DNA from: Paenibacillus xylanivorans | GTDB taxonomy: Bacteria > Bacillota > Bacilli > Paenibacillales > Paenibacillaceae | DNA length: 35,662 nt | Assembly (NCBI RefSeq): GCF_001280595.1 | Contig: NZ_LITU01000053.1 | Coordinates: forward strand, 108,882 to 144,543 | Reading direction: 5' to 3' | In this document: in pieces, positions 8,536-19,049 of the stretch | Layout of the letters: the number at the start of each line of letters is the position of its first letter | How positions within the stretch are numbered: the first letter of the stretch is position 1 | Notes under the pieces: model-generated | Told to the model about the DNA's origin: nothing | Databases searched by the model: none | What the model saw: the letters and a program-made list of their open reading frames with translations, nothing else | Translations under genes and position numbers: made by a program

Positions 8536-8671
8536 AAATTGATCGAAAAAACACAAAAAATCTTGTAAAATTCACAAGAAAAATAGGGAGCACTCTTGCA
8601 TTCTTTAACCAAAACCCCGAAAATAGAGAGATAGATATAGAAGATTTCTCTTTGGGAGGATTGGAAAGAAC

Positions 8672-9859
8672 ATGTGGGGTGCTCCATTTTCGGCTCAAGC
8701 CAAAAAAATGCTGCTACTGGGCAGCGGAGAATTGGGAAAAGAGGTCGTTATTGAGGCCCAACGACTGGGAGTAGAGACGATCGCTGTTGATCGTTACGAA
8801 AACGCACCTGCTATGCAGGTCGCACATCGGTCTTACTGCATCGACATGTTAAATGCCGAAGCTCTGAAACAATTGATCCGAAAGGAACAACCTCATTACA
8901 TCGTACCTGAGATTGAAGCTATCGCAACAGAAGCTTTACTCGAGCTTGAGGAAGAAGGATTTTGTGTCGTTCCTACGGCCCGTGCTGCCCGTTTAACGAT
9001 GGATCGCGAAGGCATCCGCCGTCTGGCAGCCGAACAATTGAACCTTCCGACAGCGGCCTATCTTTTTGCGGACAACCTGGAACAACTTCGGGATGCTGTT
9101 CGTGAGTTGGGTACACCATGCGTCATTAAACCACTAATGAGTTCTTCCGGTAAAGGGCAGAGCATATGCCGCACATCGGATGACGTAGAGGATTGCTGGA
9201 ACATTGCTCTTTCGGGAGCACGCGGCAAATCCGTACGTGTCATTGTGGAAAGCTTTGTGAAGTTTGACAGCGAAATTACGCTGCTCACTGTTAGATCTGT
9301 CTCAGGGACTGTATTTTGTCCTCCGATTGGTCACATTCAGAAAGATGGGGATTATGTCGAATCGTGGCAACCTCATGCGATGACACCGGAGCAATGGGAG
9401 CAAGCTTGTCATATTGCCAAGTCTGTTACCGATGAGCTCGGTGGTTATGGACTGTTCGGGGTTGAATTATTCCTGACAGCAGATGGAGTCGTGTTCAGCG
9501 AGGTATCGCCTCGTCCGCATGATACAGGTATGGTTACCATGGTAACGCAAGATAGTTCCGAGTTTGCGCTGCATGTGCGTGCAATTCTTGGTTTTCCGGT
9601 CACGGGTGTACATTTACTGACACCGGGAGCTTCAGCAACGCTGAAGGCTAATGATGAAACATCTGACTTTACTGTAGGCGGGATTGAAGAAGCACTGGCG
9701 CTTCCTCGTACTCAGGTTCGTGTATTTGGCAAACCTGAGACCAAAGTGGGACGCCGAATGGCCGTAGCGTTAAGTGCCGGCCAAGATGTGAAAGAAGCTC
9801 GTAAAACAGCGGTACAAGCCGCTAATATGCTGAAAGTGGAGGTAAATCATGTCCAATAA
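8672..9859 (+). CDS. purT: Formate-dependent phosphoribosylglycinamide formyltransferase
   Basis: PurT makes formyl-GAR from GAR, formate and ATP, an alternative to the folate-dependent PurN step of purine synthesis. At 395 residues it matches the family length. The N-terminal dinucleotide-like motif [12 protein letters not shown] (residues 14-25), [15 protein letters not shown], the ATP-grasp stretch [14 protein letters not shown] and the metal-binding end [13 protein letters not shown] are all present. A ribosome site GGGAGG lies 13 bases before the ATG. No PurR box or purine riboswitch is evident in the 136-bp gap upstream, which has only a small CTTGT/ACAAG hairpin. Its last 11 bases overlap the next gene. 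Confidence 0.96.
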   Translation: MWGAPFSAQAKKMLLLGSGELGKEVVIEAQRLGVETIAVDRYENAPAMQVAHRSYCIDMLNAEALKQLIRKEQPHYIVPEIEAIATEALLELEEEGFCVVPTARAARLTMDREGIRRLAAEQLNLPTAAYLFADNLEQLRDAVRELGTPCVIKPLMSSSGKGQSICRTSDDVEDCWNIALSGARGKSVRVIVESFVKFDSEITLLTVRSVSGTVFCPPIGHIQKDGDYVESWQPHAMTPEQWEQACHIAKSVTDELGGYGLFGVELFLTADGVVFSEVSPRPHDTGMVTMVTQDSSEFALHVRAILGFPVTGVHLLTPGASATLKANDETSDFTVGGIEEALALPRTQVRVFGKPETKVGRRMAVALSAGQDVKEARKTAVQAANMLKVEVNHVQ

Positions 9860-10307
9860 TGTTGAGGCCCCTGTACTGATGATCCGAGAGTGTGAACTGC
9901 GAGATGCTGAAGCGGTAACGGGACTGATGCGAGAGGTCAGCTATCCCACAACAGCCAATGTCATGAAAGAGCGCATTGAATGTTTGGAAAGCAATCCAAA
10001 CGCATGCATGCTTGTTGCCGAAGTGGATGAACAAATTATTGGTGTGATTGGCTTGCAATGTGTGCAGAGTCATGCCTATCCGGAACCTGCCGCGCAAATT
10101 ACGTCCTTGATTGTAGGGCAGGAACATCGTGGGGGCGGAATTGGTCGTCGTCTGATGGCTCGTGCCGAGGATTGGGGCAGACAGCAAGGTGGGAAACAAT
10201 TGTTTGTCACCGGAGCGAACCGTGAAGTGACTTCAACAACCTTTTCTTTCTACGAGCATATTGGTTTCCAGAAGAGAGGCTATCGTTTCAGTAAAGTCCT
10301 TCTATAG
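9849..10307 (+). CDS. GNAT-family N-acetyltransferase
   Basis: A 152-residue single-domain GNAT protein. It starts with the usual strand and helix ([17 protein letters not shown]), and the acetyl-CoA-binding motif [14 protein letters not shown], lies about residues 93-105. The C-terminal [14 protein letters not shown] is the typical motif B end. The start lies inside the end of purT (11-bp overlap) and uses the ribosome site GTGGAGGT, so it is translationally coupled to purT. The acceptor cannot be inferred; co-expression with purT may be convenience rather than pathway. A strong terminator follows at 10373. Confidence 0.88.
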   Translation: MSNNVEAPVLMIRECELRDAEAVTGLMREVSYPTTANVMKERIECLESNPNACMLVAEVDEQIIGVIGLQCVQSHAYPEPAAQITSLIVGQEHRGGGIGRRLMARAEDWGRQQGGKQLFVTGANREVTSTTFSFYEHIGFQKRGYRFSKVLL

Positions 10308-10372
10308 AAAAAAGTTTTATTATATCGACATCTTCACGTTTCTGGTGTGGTGAATGATAAATAGAAGATAAG

Positions 10373-10413
10373 TGGCATTCGGCGAGTTTTTTTGTCCGAA
10401 TGCCATTTTTTTT
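10373..10413 (+). terminator. Terminator of the purT-GNAT operon
   Basis: A perfect 10-bp stem TGGCATTCGG (10373-10382) with CCGAATGCCA (10396-10405) is followed by eight T residues. Confidence 0.92.
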
Positions 10414-10645
10414 ACTGTATTTTAAGGATGATGGTTGAGATTTTTGCTGATGTGCCAGCGTTTTAAGAGCAATTGCAGAATATAGTGCAATGTACTATAA
10501 ACCGTTCACTTTCATTTGAAACAGGTTGTAAAAATGACAAAAAAGTTACTTTTCCATAATTTATGGGTTCACAATCTACTATTGAATTGATATACTCCTA
10601 GAGTACTAATTACAAAGTTGTCATAACTAATTTTTAAGGAGATGA
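10414..10645 (+). promoter_or_regulatory. Upstream region and promoter of the CAP-domain gene
   Basis: No gene is present. TTCACA (10568-10573), a 17-base spacer and TATACT (10591-10596) preceded by TGA form a plausible extended -10 promoter. Directly upstream is a palindrome CCATAA-T-TTATGG (10554-10566), a possible operator. The 5' leader is about 40 bases and ends in TAAGGAGA. The stretch 10414-10550 shows nothing further. Confidence 0.5.
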
Positions 10646-11446
10646 ATGAATTTGAAGAAGAAATGGATGAAAACCGTCGTAACCAGCAGTCTGACAGCCG
10701 TACTTGCCGTAGGGGTTATGCTCCCTGCTTCCGCTTCTGCTGCAGATGCATCATATAAAACTATTACTAAAACTACAACGTATAAAATTACGAGCGCAGA
10801 AAGCTTAAAAGCGTACATTGAACAATGGCTGAAAGATAATGGTTACACTGTATCCAATGGCGAGGGGCAGACAACGGTAGAGAAGCCGGCAACACAGCCT
10901 GATCAAACAACTAAACCAGCTCAACCCACAACACCTGCAAAACCGGTAACACCTGCAAAACCGACTCAAGAAGAGAAACCAGCAACTACGCCAGCCAAAG
11001 ATCCTTCAAATACTGGCACTGGAGCGACTGCAGGCAACACGGGGAATACAAGCAACAGCGGCAGTGAGAGCACACAATCGGATTTTGCAGCTCAGGTCGT
11101 AAAACTTGTGAACGCTGAACGTGCCAAAGCAGGCCTGAGCGCATTGGCTTCCGATGCTCTTTTGGACAAAGTGGCTGTAGCCAAAGCGAAAGATATGAGC
11201 AACAACAATTATTTTGATCACCAATCACCAACCTATGGTTCTCCGTTTGACATGATGAAACAATTCGGAGTAACTTACAGCTATGCTGGCGAGAATATCG
11301 CGAAAGGGCAAAAAACACCTCAAGAGGTTGTTACAGCCTGGATGAATAGCGAAGGCCACCGTGCGAATATCCTAAGCAAAAACTTTACGAAAATCGGTGT
11401 TGGATACTACAACGGATATTGGGCTCAAGAATTTATCGGCAATTAA
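10646..11446 (+). CDS. Secreted CAP/SCP-domain protein (YkwD-like)
   Basis: A 266-residue secreted protein. The first 32 residues are a signal peptide: KKKWMK, a hydrophobic core, then ASASA before the likely cleavage. A short charged region follows, then a Pro/Thr/Lys linker (about residues 75-135) with repeated TPAKP units, of the kind that spans or binds cell wall. The C-terminal 120 residues form a CAP domain: AQVVKLVNAERAKAGL, the His in FDHQSP, YAGENIAKG, and NSEGHRANIL with the second conserved His. Bacillus YkwD has the same design; its function is unsettled. The ribosome site AAGGAGA sits only 4 bases from ATG 10646, whereas TTG 10652 has ideal spacing, so the real start may be two codons later. 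A terminator follows directly. Confidence 0.92.
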   Translation: MNLKKKWMKTVVTSSLTAVLAVGVMLPASASAADASYKTITKTTTYKITSAESLKAYIEQWLKDNGYTVSNGEGQTTVEKPATQPDQTTKPAQPTTPAKPVTPAKPTQEEKPATTPAKDPSNTGTGATAGNTGNTSNSGSESTQSDFAAQVVKLVNAERAKAGLSALASDALLDKVAVAKAKDMSNNNYFDHQSPTYGSPFDMMKQFGVTYSYAGENIAKGQKTPQEVVTAWMNSEGHRANILSKNFTKIGVGYYNGYWAQEFIGN

Positions 11447-11490
11447 TTGATTATATTGAAGAATATTTTGGTTTTAATTCAAAAAAAGGT

Positions 11491-11534
11491 TATGTCATCA
11501 CAGCGTGAAGCTGTGCGTGACATAGCTTTTTTTT
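11491..11534 (+). terminator. Terminator after the CAP-domain gene
   Basis: TATGTCA-T-CACAGC pairs with GCTGTG-CG-TGACATA around loop GTGAA, followed by GC and eight T residues. Confidence 0.92.
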
Positions 11535-11579
11535 GTAAAAGCTTATATTATACCGAAATCCCTTATATAGCGGCAAAAT

Positions 11580-11608
11580 TTGCAAATTAGCGACAGAACA
11601 TTTATGTT
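11580..11608 (+). promoter_or_regulatory. Probable promoter of the SGNH hydrolase-ABC operon
   Basis: TTGCAA (11580-11585), 17-base spacer, TATGTT (11603-11608), about 85 bp before the first gene of the operon and after the preceding terminator. Confidence 0.45.
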
Positions 11609-11691
11609 ATTTAGAAAACGCGTCATCTTAATGTAAAATCATTTTAAATTTTAAGTACCCGGCCAGGTGTACATGAGCGGAGATGTGATGA

Positions 11692-12558
11692 ATGAAAAAA
11701 AGAAATCTTGATTCGGCGCCATGGATCTGGAGAACCATCAGTACAGTATCCATATTGACAACATTGCTGCTGTTATTTGGATTTGGATATGCCATTAAAG
11801 ACGTCATTTTTCCAGAGGGAGATGCCCAACTAGGCACAGGAAAGCAGACAACGATCCCTGCCAAGGATAGCGGGGAACCAACGTCTGCGGTGAATGATGG
11901 TAAAATTCGAATGGCTGTGATCGGCGATTCTCTGGCAAGAGGTACTGGGGATGATGAAGGGCTTGGTTTTGTAAGACGGGCAGGAAATTTGCTCAAGGAT
12001 CAGGGATATGATGTGCAGGTGTTGAACAATTTGGGTGTGAATGGTTTGAGAACAGACGCATTATTGAACAAGCTAGATGAACAGGGCATACGTTATGTCT
12101 TACAACAGTCCAACTTTATTCTGTTGTCGATCGGAGCGAATGATCTGTTCCAGGGTGGACAAGTTCTACAGGGAGAAGACATGCCAACGGCAGAGACACT
12201 TGCTGCGGCATTGCCGGAGACGTCGAAGCGTTTGCAGGAGATTTTGAAGAAAGTGAAAAAAATTAACCCTGATGCACAGATTGCCTACATAGGGCTATAC
12301 AATCCGTTTGGTGATGTGAAAGAACTCAAAGAGCCGGGGAATGCGGTTGTAGCTGCATGGAACGATGCTGCAATGAAGGTACTGAACAACGAGGACAAGA
12401 TGACACTCGTACCTACATTTGATTTGTTTGAAAATCATCTGGGACAGTATCTGTCATCAGATCATTTTCATCCCAATGGAGAAGGCTACGAGCAAATTGC
12501 GGTTCGGATTGCACAGGAATATCAGGCAGAGACTCCAGCAGAAGGGAGCGGAAAATAA
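11692..12558 (+). CDS. Membrane-anchored SGNH/GDSL-family hydrolase
   Basis: A 288-residue esterase-fold protein. Residues about 12-36 form one hydrophobic segment (signal anchor or uncleaved signal), then a 35-residue Ser/Thr/Gly linker, then the SGNH domain outside the membrane. Block I is AVIGDSLARG with the nucleophile Ser, block II has Gly in LGVNGLRT, block III is SIGANDLF with the Asn, and block V is SSDHFHPNGEGY with Asp and His. All four catalytic positions are intact. The likely substrate is a lipid or an acylated sugar/peptidoglycan ester. The stop codon abuts the ATG of the ABC ATPase with no gap, so it belongs to one operon with a transporter. Substrate unknown. Confidence 0.9.
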   Translation: MKKRNLDSAPWIWRTISTVSILTTLLLLFGFGYAIKDVIFPEGDAQLGTGKQTTIPAKDSGEPTSAVNDGKIRMAVIGDSLARGTGDDEGLGFVRRAGNLLKDQGYDVQVLNNLGVNGLRTDALLNKLDEQGIRYVLQQSNFILLSIGANDLFQGGQVLQGEDMPTAETLAAALPETSKRLQEILKKVKKINPDAQIAYIGLYNPFGDVKELKEPGNAVVAAWNDAAMKVLNNEDKMTLVPTFDLFENHLGQYLSSDHFHPNGEGYEQIAVRIAQEYQAETPAEGSGK

Positions 12559-13524
12559 ATGGCACAAGAACAGACTGATTCCGTATTGTCCGTGCAGAAT
12601 TTGAAGAAAAAAATTGGACGCAAGTGGATCATTAAGGATGTTACTTTTGACGTTAAACCTGGCGAAATTTTCGGTTTTCTGGGTCCGAATGGTGCCGGGA
12701 AAACAACAACCATTCGGATGTTAGTCGATCTGATTAAACCGACGGAAGGCAAAATTCAAGTCTGTGGTTATGATGTCAATCGTGATCCTGAACGAGCCTT
12801 GAAATACGTCGGTTCCATTGTTGAAAACCCTGAAGTGTACACATATTTGACTGGATGGGAGAATCTCGAGCATTTTGCCCGTATGCAGCCCGGGGTGGAT
12901 AATGACCGTATTCAGGACGTAGTGGATATTGTACGCCTTGATCAGCGGATTCATGATAAAGTAAGAACCTACTCTCTGGGGATGCGTCAACGGCTTGGCA
13001 TTGCACAGGCATTGCTTGGACGCCCGCGGCTGCTGATTCTGGATGAGCCAACGAACGGACTTGATCCCAAAGGGATTAAGGAACTTCGTGTCTTTATCAA
13101 ACAGCTTGCAAGCGAGGGCATGGCTGTATTCGTCAGCAGTCATTTGCTCAGCGAGATTCAGCTTCTCTGTGACAGAGTGGCGATTATTAGTGCAGGGCGG
13201 GTACTCAGGGTTGGTGGCGTCAATGAACTGATTGAAGATCATTCCAAATTGGCAATATGGCATGTTACTCCACTGGATGCAGGCAAAAAAATGCTACTGA
13301 GTGCAGGCATTTCGCTGGTGGATCGTCCTGCAGACGTCATGGATGATACCATTATTGCAGGACTTGGTCCGAACGCTGTCGTTGCTGAAATGCACGAGGA
13401 GCGGATTCCGGACCTGGTACAGCAGATGGTACAAGCCGGGATTCAGGTTGAAGGAGTGCAGCGGATCCAGCCAACGCTGGAACAGCTATTCTTAAAAATG
13501 ACAGAAGGTGAATCCATTGAGTAA
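12559..13524 (+). CDS. ABC transporter ATP-binding protein
   Basis: A 321-residue cytoplasmic ATPase of the CcmA/drug-exporter type. Walker A GPNGAGKT lies at 42-49, the signature YSLGMRQR (Ser-Leu-Gly-Met in place of SGGQ) about 140-147, Walker B LLILDEPTNGLD about 157-168, and the switch His in SSHLLS. A C-terminal extension of about 100 residues (from about 215) is typical of ABC-2 exporter ATPases. It starts directly after the hydrolase stop codon, with a ribosome site GGGAGCGG inside that gene. Together with the following permease it forms a complete exporter. The substrate is not evident. Confidence 0.93.
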   Translation: MAQEQTDSVLSVQNLKKKIGRKWIIKDVTFDVKPGEIFGFLGPNGAGKTTTIRMLVDLIKPTEGKIQVCGYDVNRDPERALKYVGSIVENPEVYTYLTGWENLEHFARMQPGVDNDRIQDVVDIVRLDQRIHDKVRTYSLGMRQRLGIAQALLGRPRLLILDEPTNGLDPKGIKELRVFIKQLASEGMAVFVSSHLLSEIQLLCDRVAIISAGRVLRVGGVNELIEDHSKLAIWHVTPLDAGKKMLLSAGISLVDRPADVMDDTIIAGLGPNAVVAEMHEERIPDLVQQMVQAGIQVEGVQRIQPTLEQLFLKMTEGESIE

Positions 13525-14506
13525 TATCATGCCGCTGATCCGAAACGAAACGATCAAGATGGTGAAGAAAAAACGTCTTTACATTATTTTTATCGTTCTC
13601 GCGGTGCTGGTCCCGATGTTTACGTATGCCCAGATGAAATCTGCGGAAAATAATCGTGACAAGTTTGGCGGCGACTGGCGGCTTGAACTGCAACAGGCCA
13701 TTACAGATAACCAGAACTCGCTTGGCAGTGACCGGGTACCTGAAGAATACAAAAAGTACAGGACTGTGTACATCCAGCAAATGCAATACTATCTGGAGAA
13801 TGACATCAATCCGAAGGAGCCTGGCGGTGTAACTTTCACGCGGGAATTCATGAATAACGCCGTTGGACTGTTTATTCCGCTGCTCATTATGGCGATTGCT
13901 TCGGATCTGGTATCCGGTGAGCGCACCACAGGTACGATCAAAATGCTTCTGACTCGTCCGGTCAAACGCTGGAAAGTGTTGCTGAGCAAGCTCATAACGC
14001 TGATGATGTTCGTGTCGATTATTGTGGTGTCGGCGTACATTATCTGTTATATAATCTCGGGAGCGGTGTTCGGATATAAAGGATTCGGCATGCCGATCTT
14101 TACCGGATTCAGGGTTGTCGGCACAGATGTCGATATGTCAGCAGTACATGCTGTGGACCAGTGGCTGTACATGCTGATGCAGGCAGGACTGATCTGGTTC
14201 GTCAGTATAATTGTGGCGATGCTTGCATTCATGGTCTCTGTATTAGTGCGAAGTACAGCTGCAAGTATTGTTATTATGATGGCAGCACTCATCGCAGGAA
14301 CTATTCTCACCAGTATGGCCGCTTCCTGGCAGTCAGCCAAATATTTGTTCATGGTTAACCTCGAACTTCCGAATTATTTGTCTGGAGGTTTGCCACCAAT
14401 CGAAGGGATGAATTTGGGTTTTTCCCTTATTGTGCTTAGTGTTTGGGGCATTGCTTCACTCTTTGTGTCATTCATTGTCTTTACGAAACGGGATATCTTG
14501 AATTAA
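13517..14506 (+). CDS. ABC-2 type permease
   Basis: The membrane partner of the preceding ATPase. About six helices are seen: one after the N-terminal KKKR, then a large extracytoplasmic loop, then five from about residue 120 on. The motif SGERTTGTIKMLLTRPVKRW before the third helix is typical of ABC-2 permeases. I chose TTG 13517, which overlaps the ATPase stop by 8 bases and has AGAAGGTGA at a suitable distance; GTG 13508 is also open and gives three more residues, but lies inside that ribosome site. Length is about 329 residues. Only 76 bp separate its stop from parE, and no strong terminator is visible there. Confidence 0.88.
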   Translation: MSNIMPLIRNETIKMVKKKRLYIIFIVLAVLVPMFTYAQMKSAENNRDKFGGDWRLELQQAITDNQNSLGSDRVPEEYKKYRTVYIQQMQYYLENDINPKEPGGVTFTREFMNNAVGLFIPLLIMAIASDLVSGERTTGTIKMLLTRPVKRWKVLLSKLITLMMFVSIIVVSAYIICYIISGAVFGYKGFGMPIFTGFRVVGTDVDMSAVHAVDQWLYMLMQAGLIWFVSIIVAMLAFMVSVLVRSTAASIVIMMAALIAGTILTSMAASWQSAKYLFMVNLELPNYLSGGLPPIEGMNLGFSLIVLSVWGIASLFVSFIVFTKRDILN

Positions 14507-14582
14507 AATGGACAAGGATAAGAAAACATCTGTTTGCATTTCAGGCATTTTTTTAGTTGCAAGTTAAGAAGGGGGAGCATGA

Positions 14583-16562
14583 ATGGTCGAGCAAATCGAT
14601 ATGTCGGCAGGTTCGACAGGCGGAGGACAAGGGTCTTCAGGCTACGACGCGGACGACATTCAAGTACTTGAAGGACTGGTAGCGGTACGGAAACGGCCGG
14701 GAATGTACATCGGCAGCACCAGTGCTTCGGGTCTACATCATTTGGTATGGGAAATCGTGGATAACGCTGTCGACGAACATCTCGCCAAATTCTGCTCCAA
14801 AATCGATATCACGCTGCATAAGGACGGTTCTATTACGGTTCAGGATAACGGAAGGGGAATTCCGACAGGTATACATAAAACAGGGATTCCTACTCCCCAG
14901 GTCGTGTTTACGATTTTGCACGCAGGCGGAAAGTTCGGTGGATCAGGATACAAAAAATCAGGCGGTTTGCACGGTGTAGGTGCGTCAGTTACGAACGCAT
15001 TGTCCGAATGGCTTGAAGTCGAGATTTTCCGTGATGGCAAGATTCATCGTCAACGATTCGAGTATTGGCAGGACAAAAAAGGCGTTGAGCATGTCGGAGA
15101 ACCGGCGTCTGGTCTCGAAGTATTGGGCAATACCAATCGGACGGGGACAAAAGTTACGTTTAAACCGGATATTCGGGTGTTTCCGAACGGTATTCAATTG
15201 AATTATGATACACTGGCAGAACGTCTTCAGGAGATTGCTTTTCTGAATTCGGGTCTGAGAATTGTGCTCAAGGACGAACGTTCAGGGAATCAGGACGAGT
15301 ACATGTACGAAGGCGGAGCAAGCCAGTTTGTTGCTTTTCTTAACGAAAATAAAGATGTACTGCATGATGTCATTCACTTCTATGCGGAAAAGGATGACAT
15401 TGAGGTCGAAGTGGCGATCCAGTATAACGCGGGTTATACGGAAACGCTGGCGTCATTCGTAAACTCAATTCCCACTAGGGGCGGCGGTACACATGAGACC
15501 GGATTCAGGGCAGCTTATACACGTGTGATGAATGACTACGCACGGCGTACCAGCATGATTAAGGAAAAAGATAAAAACCTCGAAGGTAATGATTTACGTG
15601 AAGGCATGATGGCGGTCATTAGTGTCAAAATGTCGGAGGTTGAATTCGTAGGACAAACGAAGGATCAACTCGGTAGCGCTTCCGCGCGAAGCGCAGTGGA
15701 TTCCGTCGTGTCCGAGAATATCCAGCGGTTTTTGGAAGAAAATCCGCAGGTCGCGCAAACATTGATTCGCAAAGCAGTTCAGGCCTCCAGAGCCAGAGAA
15801 GCTGCACGAAAAGCTCGGGATGAGATGCGGACCGGCAAAAAACGCAGCGAAAGCTCCAACCTGAACGGTAAACTCACCCCGGCACAATCCAAGGATTTTA
15901 CCCGGAATGAACTGTTTATCGTCGAAGGAGATTCCGCAGGTGGTTCAGCCAAACAGGGACGTGACTCCAAGATTCAGGCGATACTCCCGCTTAAGGGTAA
16001 ACCGCTCAATCCGGAAAAAGCGAAATTGGCCGACATCCTCAAAAATGAAGAATACCGTGCGATTACATCAGCGATTGGTGCAGGTATTGGAACCGAATTC
16101 GCAGTTGAAGACAGCAATTATTCCAAAATCATAATTATGACGGATGCCGATACGGATGGTGCACATATTCAGGTACTATTGCTGACTTTCTTTTACCGCT
16201 ACATGAAACCGTTAATTGATGCAGGGAAAATATATATCGCTCAGCCGCCGCTTTACAAACTCACGCGCAAATCCGGCAAAATGGCAAGTGTACGTTATGC
16301 CTGGACAGATGAAGAGCTGGCGAATTACATGAAAGAATTTGGAACCAATGTGGAGCTCCAACGTTATAAAGGACTTGGCGAGATGAATCCGGATCAACTG
16401 TGGGAGACTACAATGAACCCGGAAACACGTGCATTGCTCAAGGTACAGATCGTTGATGCAGCGAAAGCGGAGCGACGAGTATCTACGCTAATGGGTGATA
16501 AAGTTGATCCGCGCAAACGCTGGATTGTAGAGAACGTCGACTTTACAGAGTACGAAGAATAG
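14583..16562 (+). CDS. parE: DNA topoisomerase IV subunit B
   Basis: The ATPase subunit of the enzyme that separates linked daughter chromosomes. In 659 residues: GHKL ATPase motifs with Glu57 and Asn61 in EIVDN, DNGRGIP at 88-94 and GGLHGVG at 127-133; transducer domain; then the TOPRIM domain with EGDSA from Glu448 and the metal-binding Asp521, Asp523 and Asp525 in DADTDG. The C-terminal GLGEMNPDQLWET is conserved. I call it ParE rather than GyrB because the adjoining gene is clearly ParC. It has a Gly/Ser-rich N-terminal extension of about 22 residues before the usual first motif. GGGGGAG precedes the ATG. The next gene starts 12 bp downstream. Confidence 0.93.
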   Translation: MVEQIDMSAGSTGGGQGSSGYDADDIQVLEGLVAVRKRPGMYIGSTSASGLHHLVWEIVDNAVDEHLAKFCSKIDITLHKDGSITVQDNGRGIPTGIHKTGIPTPQVVFTILHAGGKFGGSGYKKSGGLHGVGASVTNALSEWLEVEIFRDGKIHRQRFEYWQDKKGVEHVGEPASGLEVLGNTNRTGTKVTFKPDIRVFPNGIQLNYDTLAERLQEIAFLNSGLRIVLKDERSGNQDEYMYEGGASQFVAFLNENKDVLHDVIHFYAEKDDIEVEVAIQYNAGYTETLASFVNSIPTRGGGTHETGFRAAYTRVMNDYARRTSMIKEKDKNLEGNDLREGMMAVISVKMSEVEFVGQTKDQLGSASARSAVDSVVSENIQRFLEENPQVAQTLIRKAVQASRAREAARKARDEMRTGKKRSESSNLNGKLTPAQSKDFTRNELFIVEGDSAGGSAKQGRDSKIQAILPLKGKPLNPEKAKLADILKNEEYRAITSAIGAGIGTEFAVEDSNYSKIIIMTDADTDGAHIQVLLLTFFYRYMKPLIDAGKIYIAQPPLYKLTRKSGKMASVRYAWTDEELANYMKEFGTNVELQRYKGLGEMNPDQLWETTMNPETRALLKVQIVDAAKAERRVSTLMGDKVDPRKRWIVENVDFTEYEE

Positions 16563-16574
16563 AAGGTGCTTGGA

Positions 16575-19019
16575 ATGAGCCTATCAGAACAATTTATGCC
16601 GGCCTTTCTCGAAGAGGTCGTAGGTGACCGTTTCGGTCGCTACTCCAAATACATTATTCAGGACCGGGCCATTCCCGATGTACGGGATGGTTTGAAGCCT
16701 GTGCAGCGGCGTATTCTGTACGCCATGTACGATTCAGGAAATACGCCGGAGAAACCATATCGGAAGTCTGCCAAAACCGTTGGGGACGTCATGGGTAACT
16801 ACCATCCTCACGGGGACTCCTCCATCTATGAAGGTATGGTGCGGATGGCACAGCCATGGAAAATGGGCCATATGCTCGTGGACGGTCATGGGAACTGGGG
16901 ATCACAGGATGATGATCCGGCTGCAGCGATGCGTTATACAGAGGCCCGTTTGTCGTCCATCGCTATGGAGATGCTTCGCGACATCGAGAAACGGACTGTT
17001 CTGTTTAAGGATAATTTTGATAATACGGCCAAAGAGCCGGTTGTATTACCTTCCCGTTATCCGAACCTGCTGGTCAATGGTGTAAGTGGGATATCATCTG
17101 GTTTTGCAACGGAGATTCCTCCACATAATTTACGTGAAACCATTGATGCTTGTATTGCCTTGATGGAGAAGCCATCGATTGAACTGGACGAGATTATGAT
17201 GTTCATGAAAGGTCCGGATTTTCCGACAGGCGGATTAATTATGGGCGGCGACGGAATTCTGGATGCTTATCGCACAGGTAAAGGACGGATTTATCTCCGG
17301 TCCAAAACCGATATCGAGAATATGCGTGGTGGCAAACAGCAAATCGTGATTACCGAGATTCCTTATCAGGTCGTGAAATCCCGGCTGGTTACAGCGATGG
17401 AAAACATCCGGCTTGAGAAAAAGGTTGAAGGGATTGCCGAAGTACGGGATGAGAGTGGGCGTGAAGGCCTGCGAATCGTGGTTGAGTTGAAAAAAGAAGC
17501 AGATGCACAAGGTATTTTGGCTTATTTGCTGAAGAAAACCGACCTGCAGGTCACCTACAACTTCAACATGGTTGCGATTGTGAATAAAGCCCCTCAGCAA
17601 TTGGGATTGAAATCAATCCTCGAGGCTTATATTGCTCACCAGCGTGAAGTTGTGACGTTCCGTACCCGCTTTGAGCTGGAGAAGGCGGAAGACCGTGCAC
17701 ATGTCCTGGAAGGTCTGGTAAAAGCTCTTAACATCCTCGATGAGGTCATTGCGGCTATCAAAGCGTCGAAGAACCGTCAGGATGCTCAAAATAACCTGAT
17801 GTGGATGTTTGGTTTCTCGGAACGTCAGGCGGATTCCATTCTGACTTTGCAATTATACCGATTGACCAATCTGGAGATTACTTCTCTGGAAAAGGAACTC
17901 GGCGAACTGATGAAAAAGATCGCGCAATTACGCTCCATTCTGGATAGTGACCGCAAGCTGATCGGAGTTATCCGCAAAGAGCTGATGGAGATTCGTGAGA
18001 AATACGGAATTGACCGTCGCTCAGCCATTCAGGGCGAGGTGGAAGAACTCAAGGTTAATCTGGAAGTGCTGGTGAACGCGGAAGATGTATTTGTCACGTT
18101 GTCCAAAGAGGGATACATCAAGCGTACAGGCATGCAATCATTCACACGATCCGGCGGGGAGCGTAACGCAAGTGGTGTGAAAGAAGGCGATTATATCGCC
18201 CAGGTCCTTGAAGTCAACACGCTTGAGAATCTGCTGGTATTTACGAAGAAAGGCCAGTATTTCCTGTTACCTGTGCATCAGGTGCCGGAATTCAAGTGGA
18301 AAGATCCGGGGACGGCGATCGTCAACGTCATTCCTCTTGCGAAGGATGATCGGATCTCAAGTGTGCTTGCCGTTAAATCCTTCGAAGAACCGGATCACAG
18401 TCTGGTCTTTGTCACCCGCAAAGGACAGGTGAAACGTACCGAACTGAAGGAGTACGTCACCAAGCGTTCTGGTGCAGTGGCAGCCTGTAAGGTTGGCAAG
18501 GATGATGAGGTATTATCCGTTCATTTAAGTACAGGTGGCAAGGACATCTTGCTGATCACCAGAGAAGCCATGGCAATTCGTTTCCGTGAGGATGAAGTGA
18601 ATCCGATGGGACGTGTGTCTGGGGGCGTGCGTGGTATTCAGTTAAAAGAAACAGATGAAGTCGTATCTGTTCTGTGGGTGGAAGGCGATGAAGGCGAAGT
18701 TGCTATTTTGTCTGACTTGGGTTACGGCAAACGCTCGTTGTTGCTGGATTATGCTCTACAGAGCCGTGGCGGCAAGGGACTGGCAACATTTGAGTTCAAG
18801 GAAGGCAAACGGGTGAAACCGAATGGTAGCCGAATTGCCGGAGCGTTCTATTGTCGGGAACAAAGGAATGTAACGGTAATGACCAAGGAAGGCCAATCCC
18901 ATCACATTTCTTCCGAAGCTGTACCTATTACCGAACGGAAGCATATCGGTAAATTGCTTGTGCATGTGGACAAACAGGATGAAATTGTGGAGCTTATCAT
19001 GGATCTCGCGGAGAATTAG
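16575..19019 (+). CDS. parC: DNA topoisomerase IV subunit A
   Basis: The DNA-breaking subunit of topoisomerase IV, 814 residues from ATG 16575. The winged-helix part holds [12 protein letters not shown], the quinolone-determining region with the unmutated Ser and Glu, and [11 protein letters not shown] with the active-site Tyr121. A long coiled-coil region follows (about residues 360-480), then a C-terminal beta-pinwheel with repeated blades (about 490-810; for example GYIKRTG, GQYFLLP, GQVKRTE). The N-terminal [23 protein letters not shown] resembles Bacillus ParC more than GyrA. GTG 16566 is in frame, but AGAAGGTG containing it is the ribosome site for ATG 16575. Expressed with parE. Confidence 0.93.
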   Translation: MSLSEQFMPAFLEEVVGDRFGRYSKYIIQDRAIPDVRDGLKPVQRRILYAMYDSGNTPEKPYRKSAKTVGDVMGNYHPHGDSSIYEGMVRMAQPWKMGHMLVDGHGNWGSQDDDPAAAMRYTEARLSSIAMEMLRDIEKRTVLFKDNFDNTAKEPVVLPSRYPNLLVNGVSGISSGFATEIPPHNLRETIDACIALMEKPSIELDEIMMFMKGPDFPTGGLIMGGDGILDAYRTGKGRIYLRSKTDIENMRGGKQQIVITEIPYQVVKSRLVTAMENIRLEKKVEGIAEVRDESGREGLRIVVELKKEADAQGILAYLLKKTDLQVTYNFNMVAIVNKAPQQLGLKSILEAYIAHQREVVTFRTRFELEKAEDRAHVLEGLVKALNILDEVIAAIKASKNRQDAQNNLMWMFGFSERQADSILTLQLYRLTNLEITSLEKELGELMKKIAQLRSILDSDRKLIGVIRKELMEIREKYGIDRRSAIQGEVEELKVNLEVLVNAEDVFVTLSKEGYIKRTGMQSFTRSGGERNASGVKEGDYIAQVLEVNTLENLLVFTKKGQYFLLPVHQVPEFKWKDPGTAIVNVIPLAKDDRISSVLAVKSFEEPDHSLVFVTRKGQVKRTELKEYVTKRSGAVAACKVGKDDEVLSVHLSTGGKDILLITREAMAIRFREDEVNPMGRVSGGVRGIQLKETDEVVSVLWVEGDEGEVAILSDLGYGKRSLLLDYALQSRGGKGLATFEFKEGKRVKPNGSRIAGAFYCREQRNVTVMTKEGQSHHISSEAVPITERKHIGKLLVHVDKQDEIVELIMDLAEN

Positions 19020-19049
19020 ACAGCTTCTTCTTCATAATAAGGATTCAAT

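Noticed and set aside
8536..8671. Possible purine riboswitch or PurR box before purT
   Set aside because: No conserved riboswitch core or PurBox could be found; only a short CTTGT/ACAAG hairpin.
10900..10985. Repeats in the CAP-domain gene as a possible CRISPR-like array
   Set aside because: They encode a Pro/Thr/Lys linker in frame (TPAKP units), with no regular spacers.
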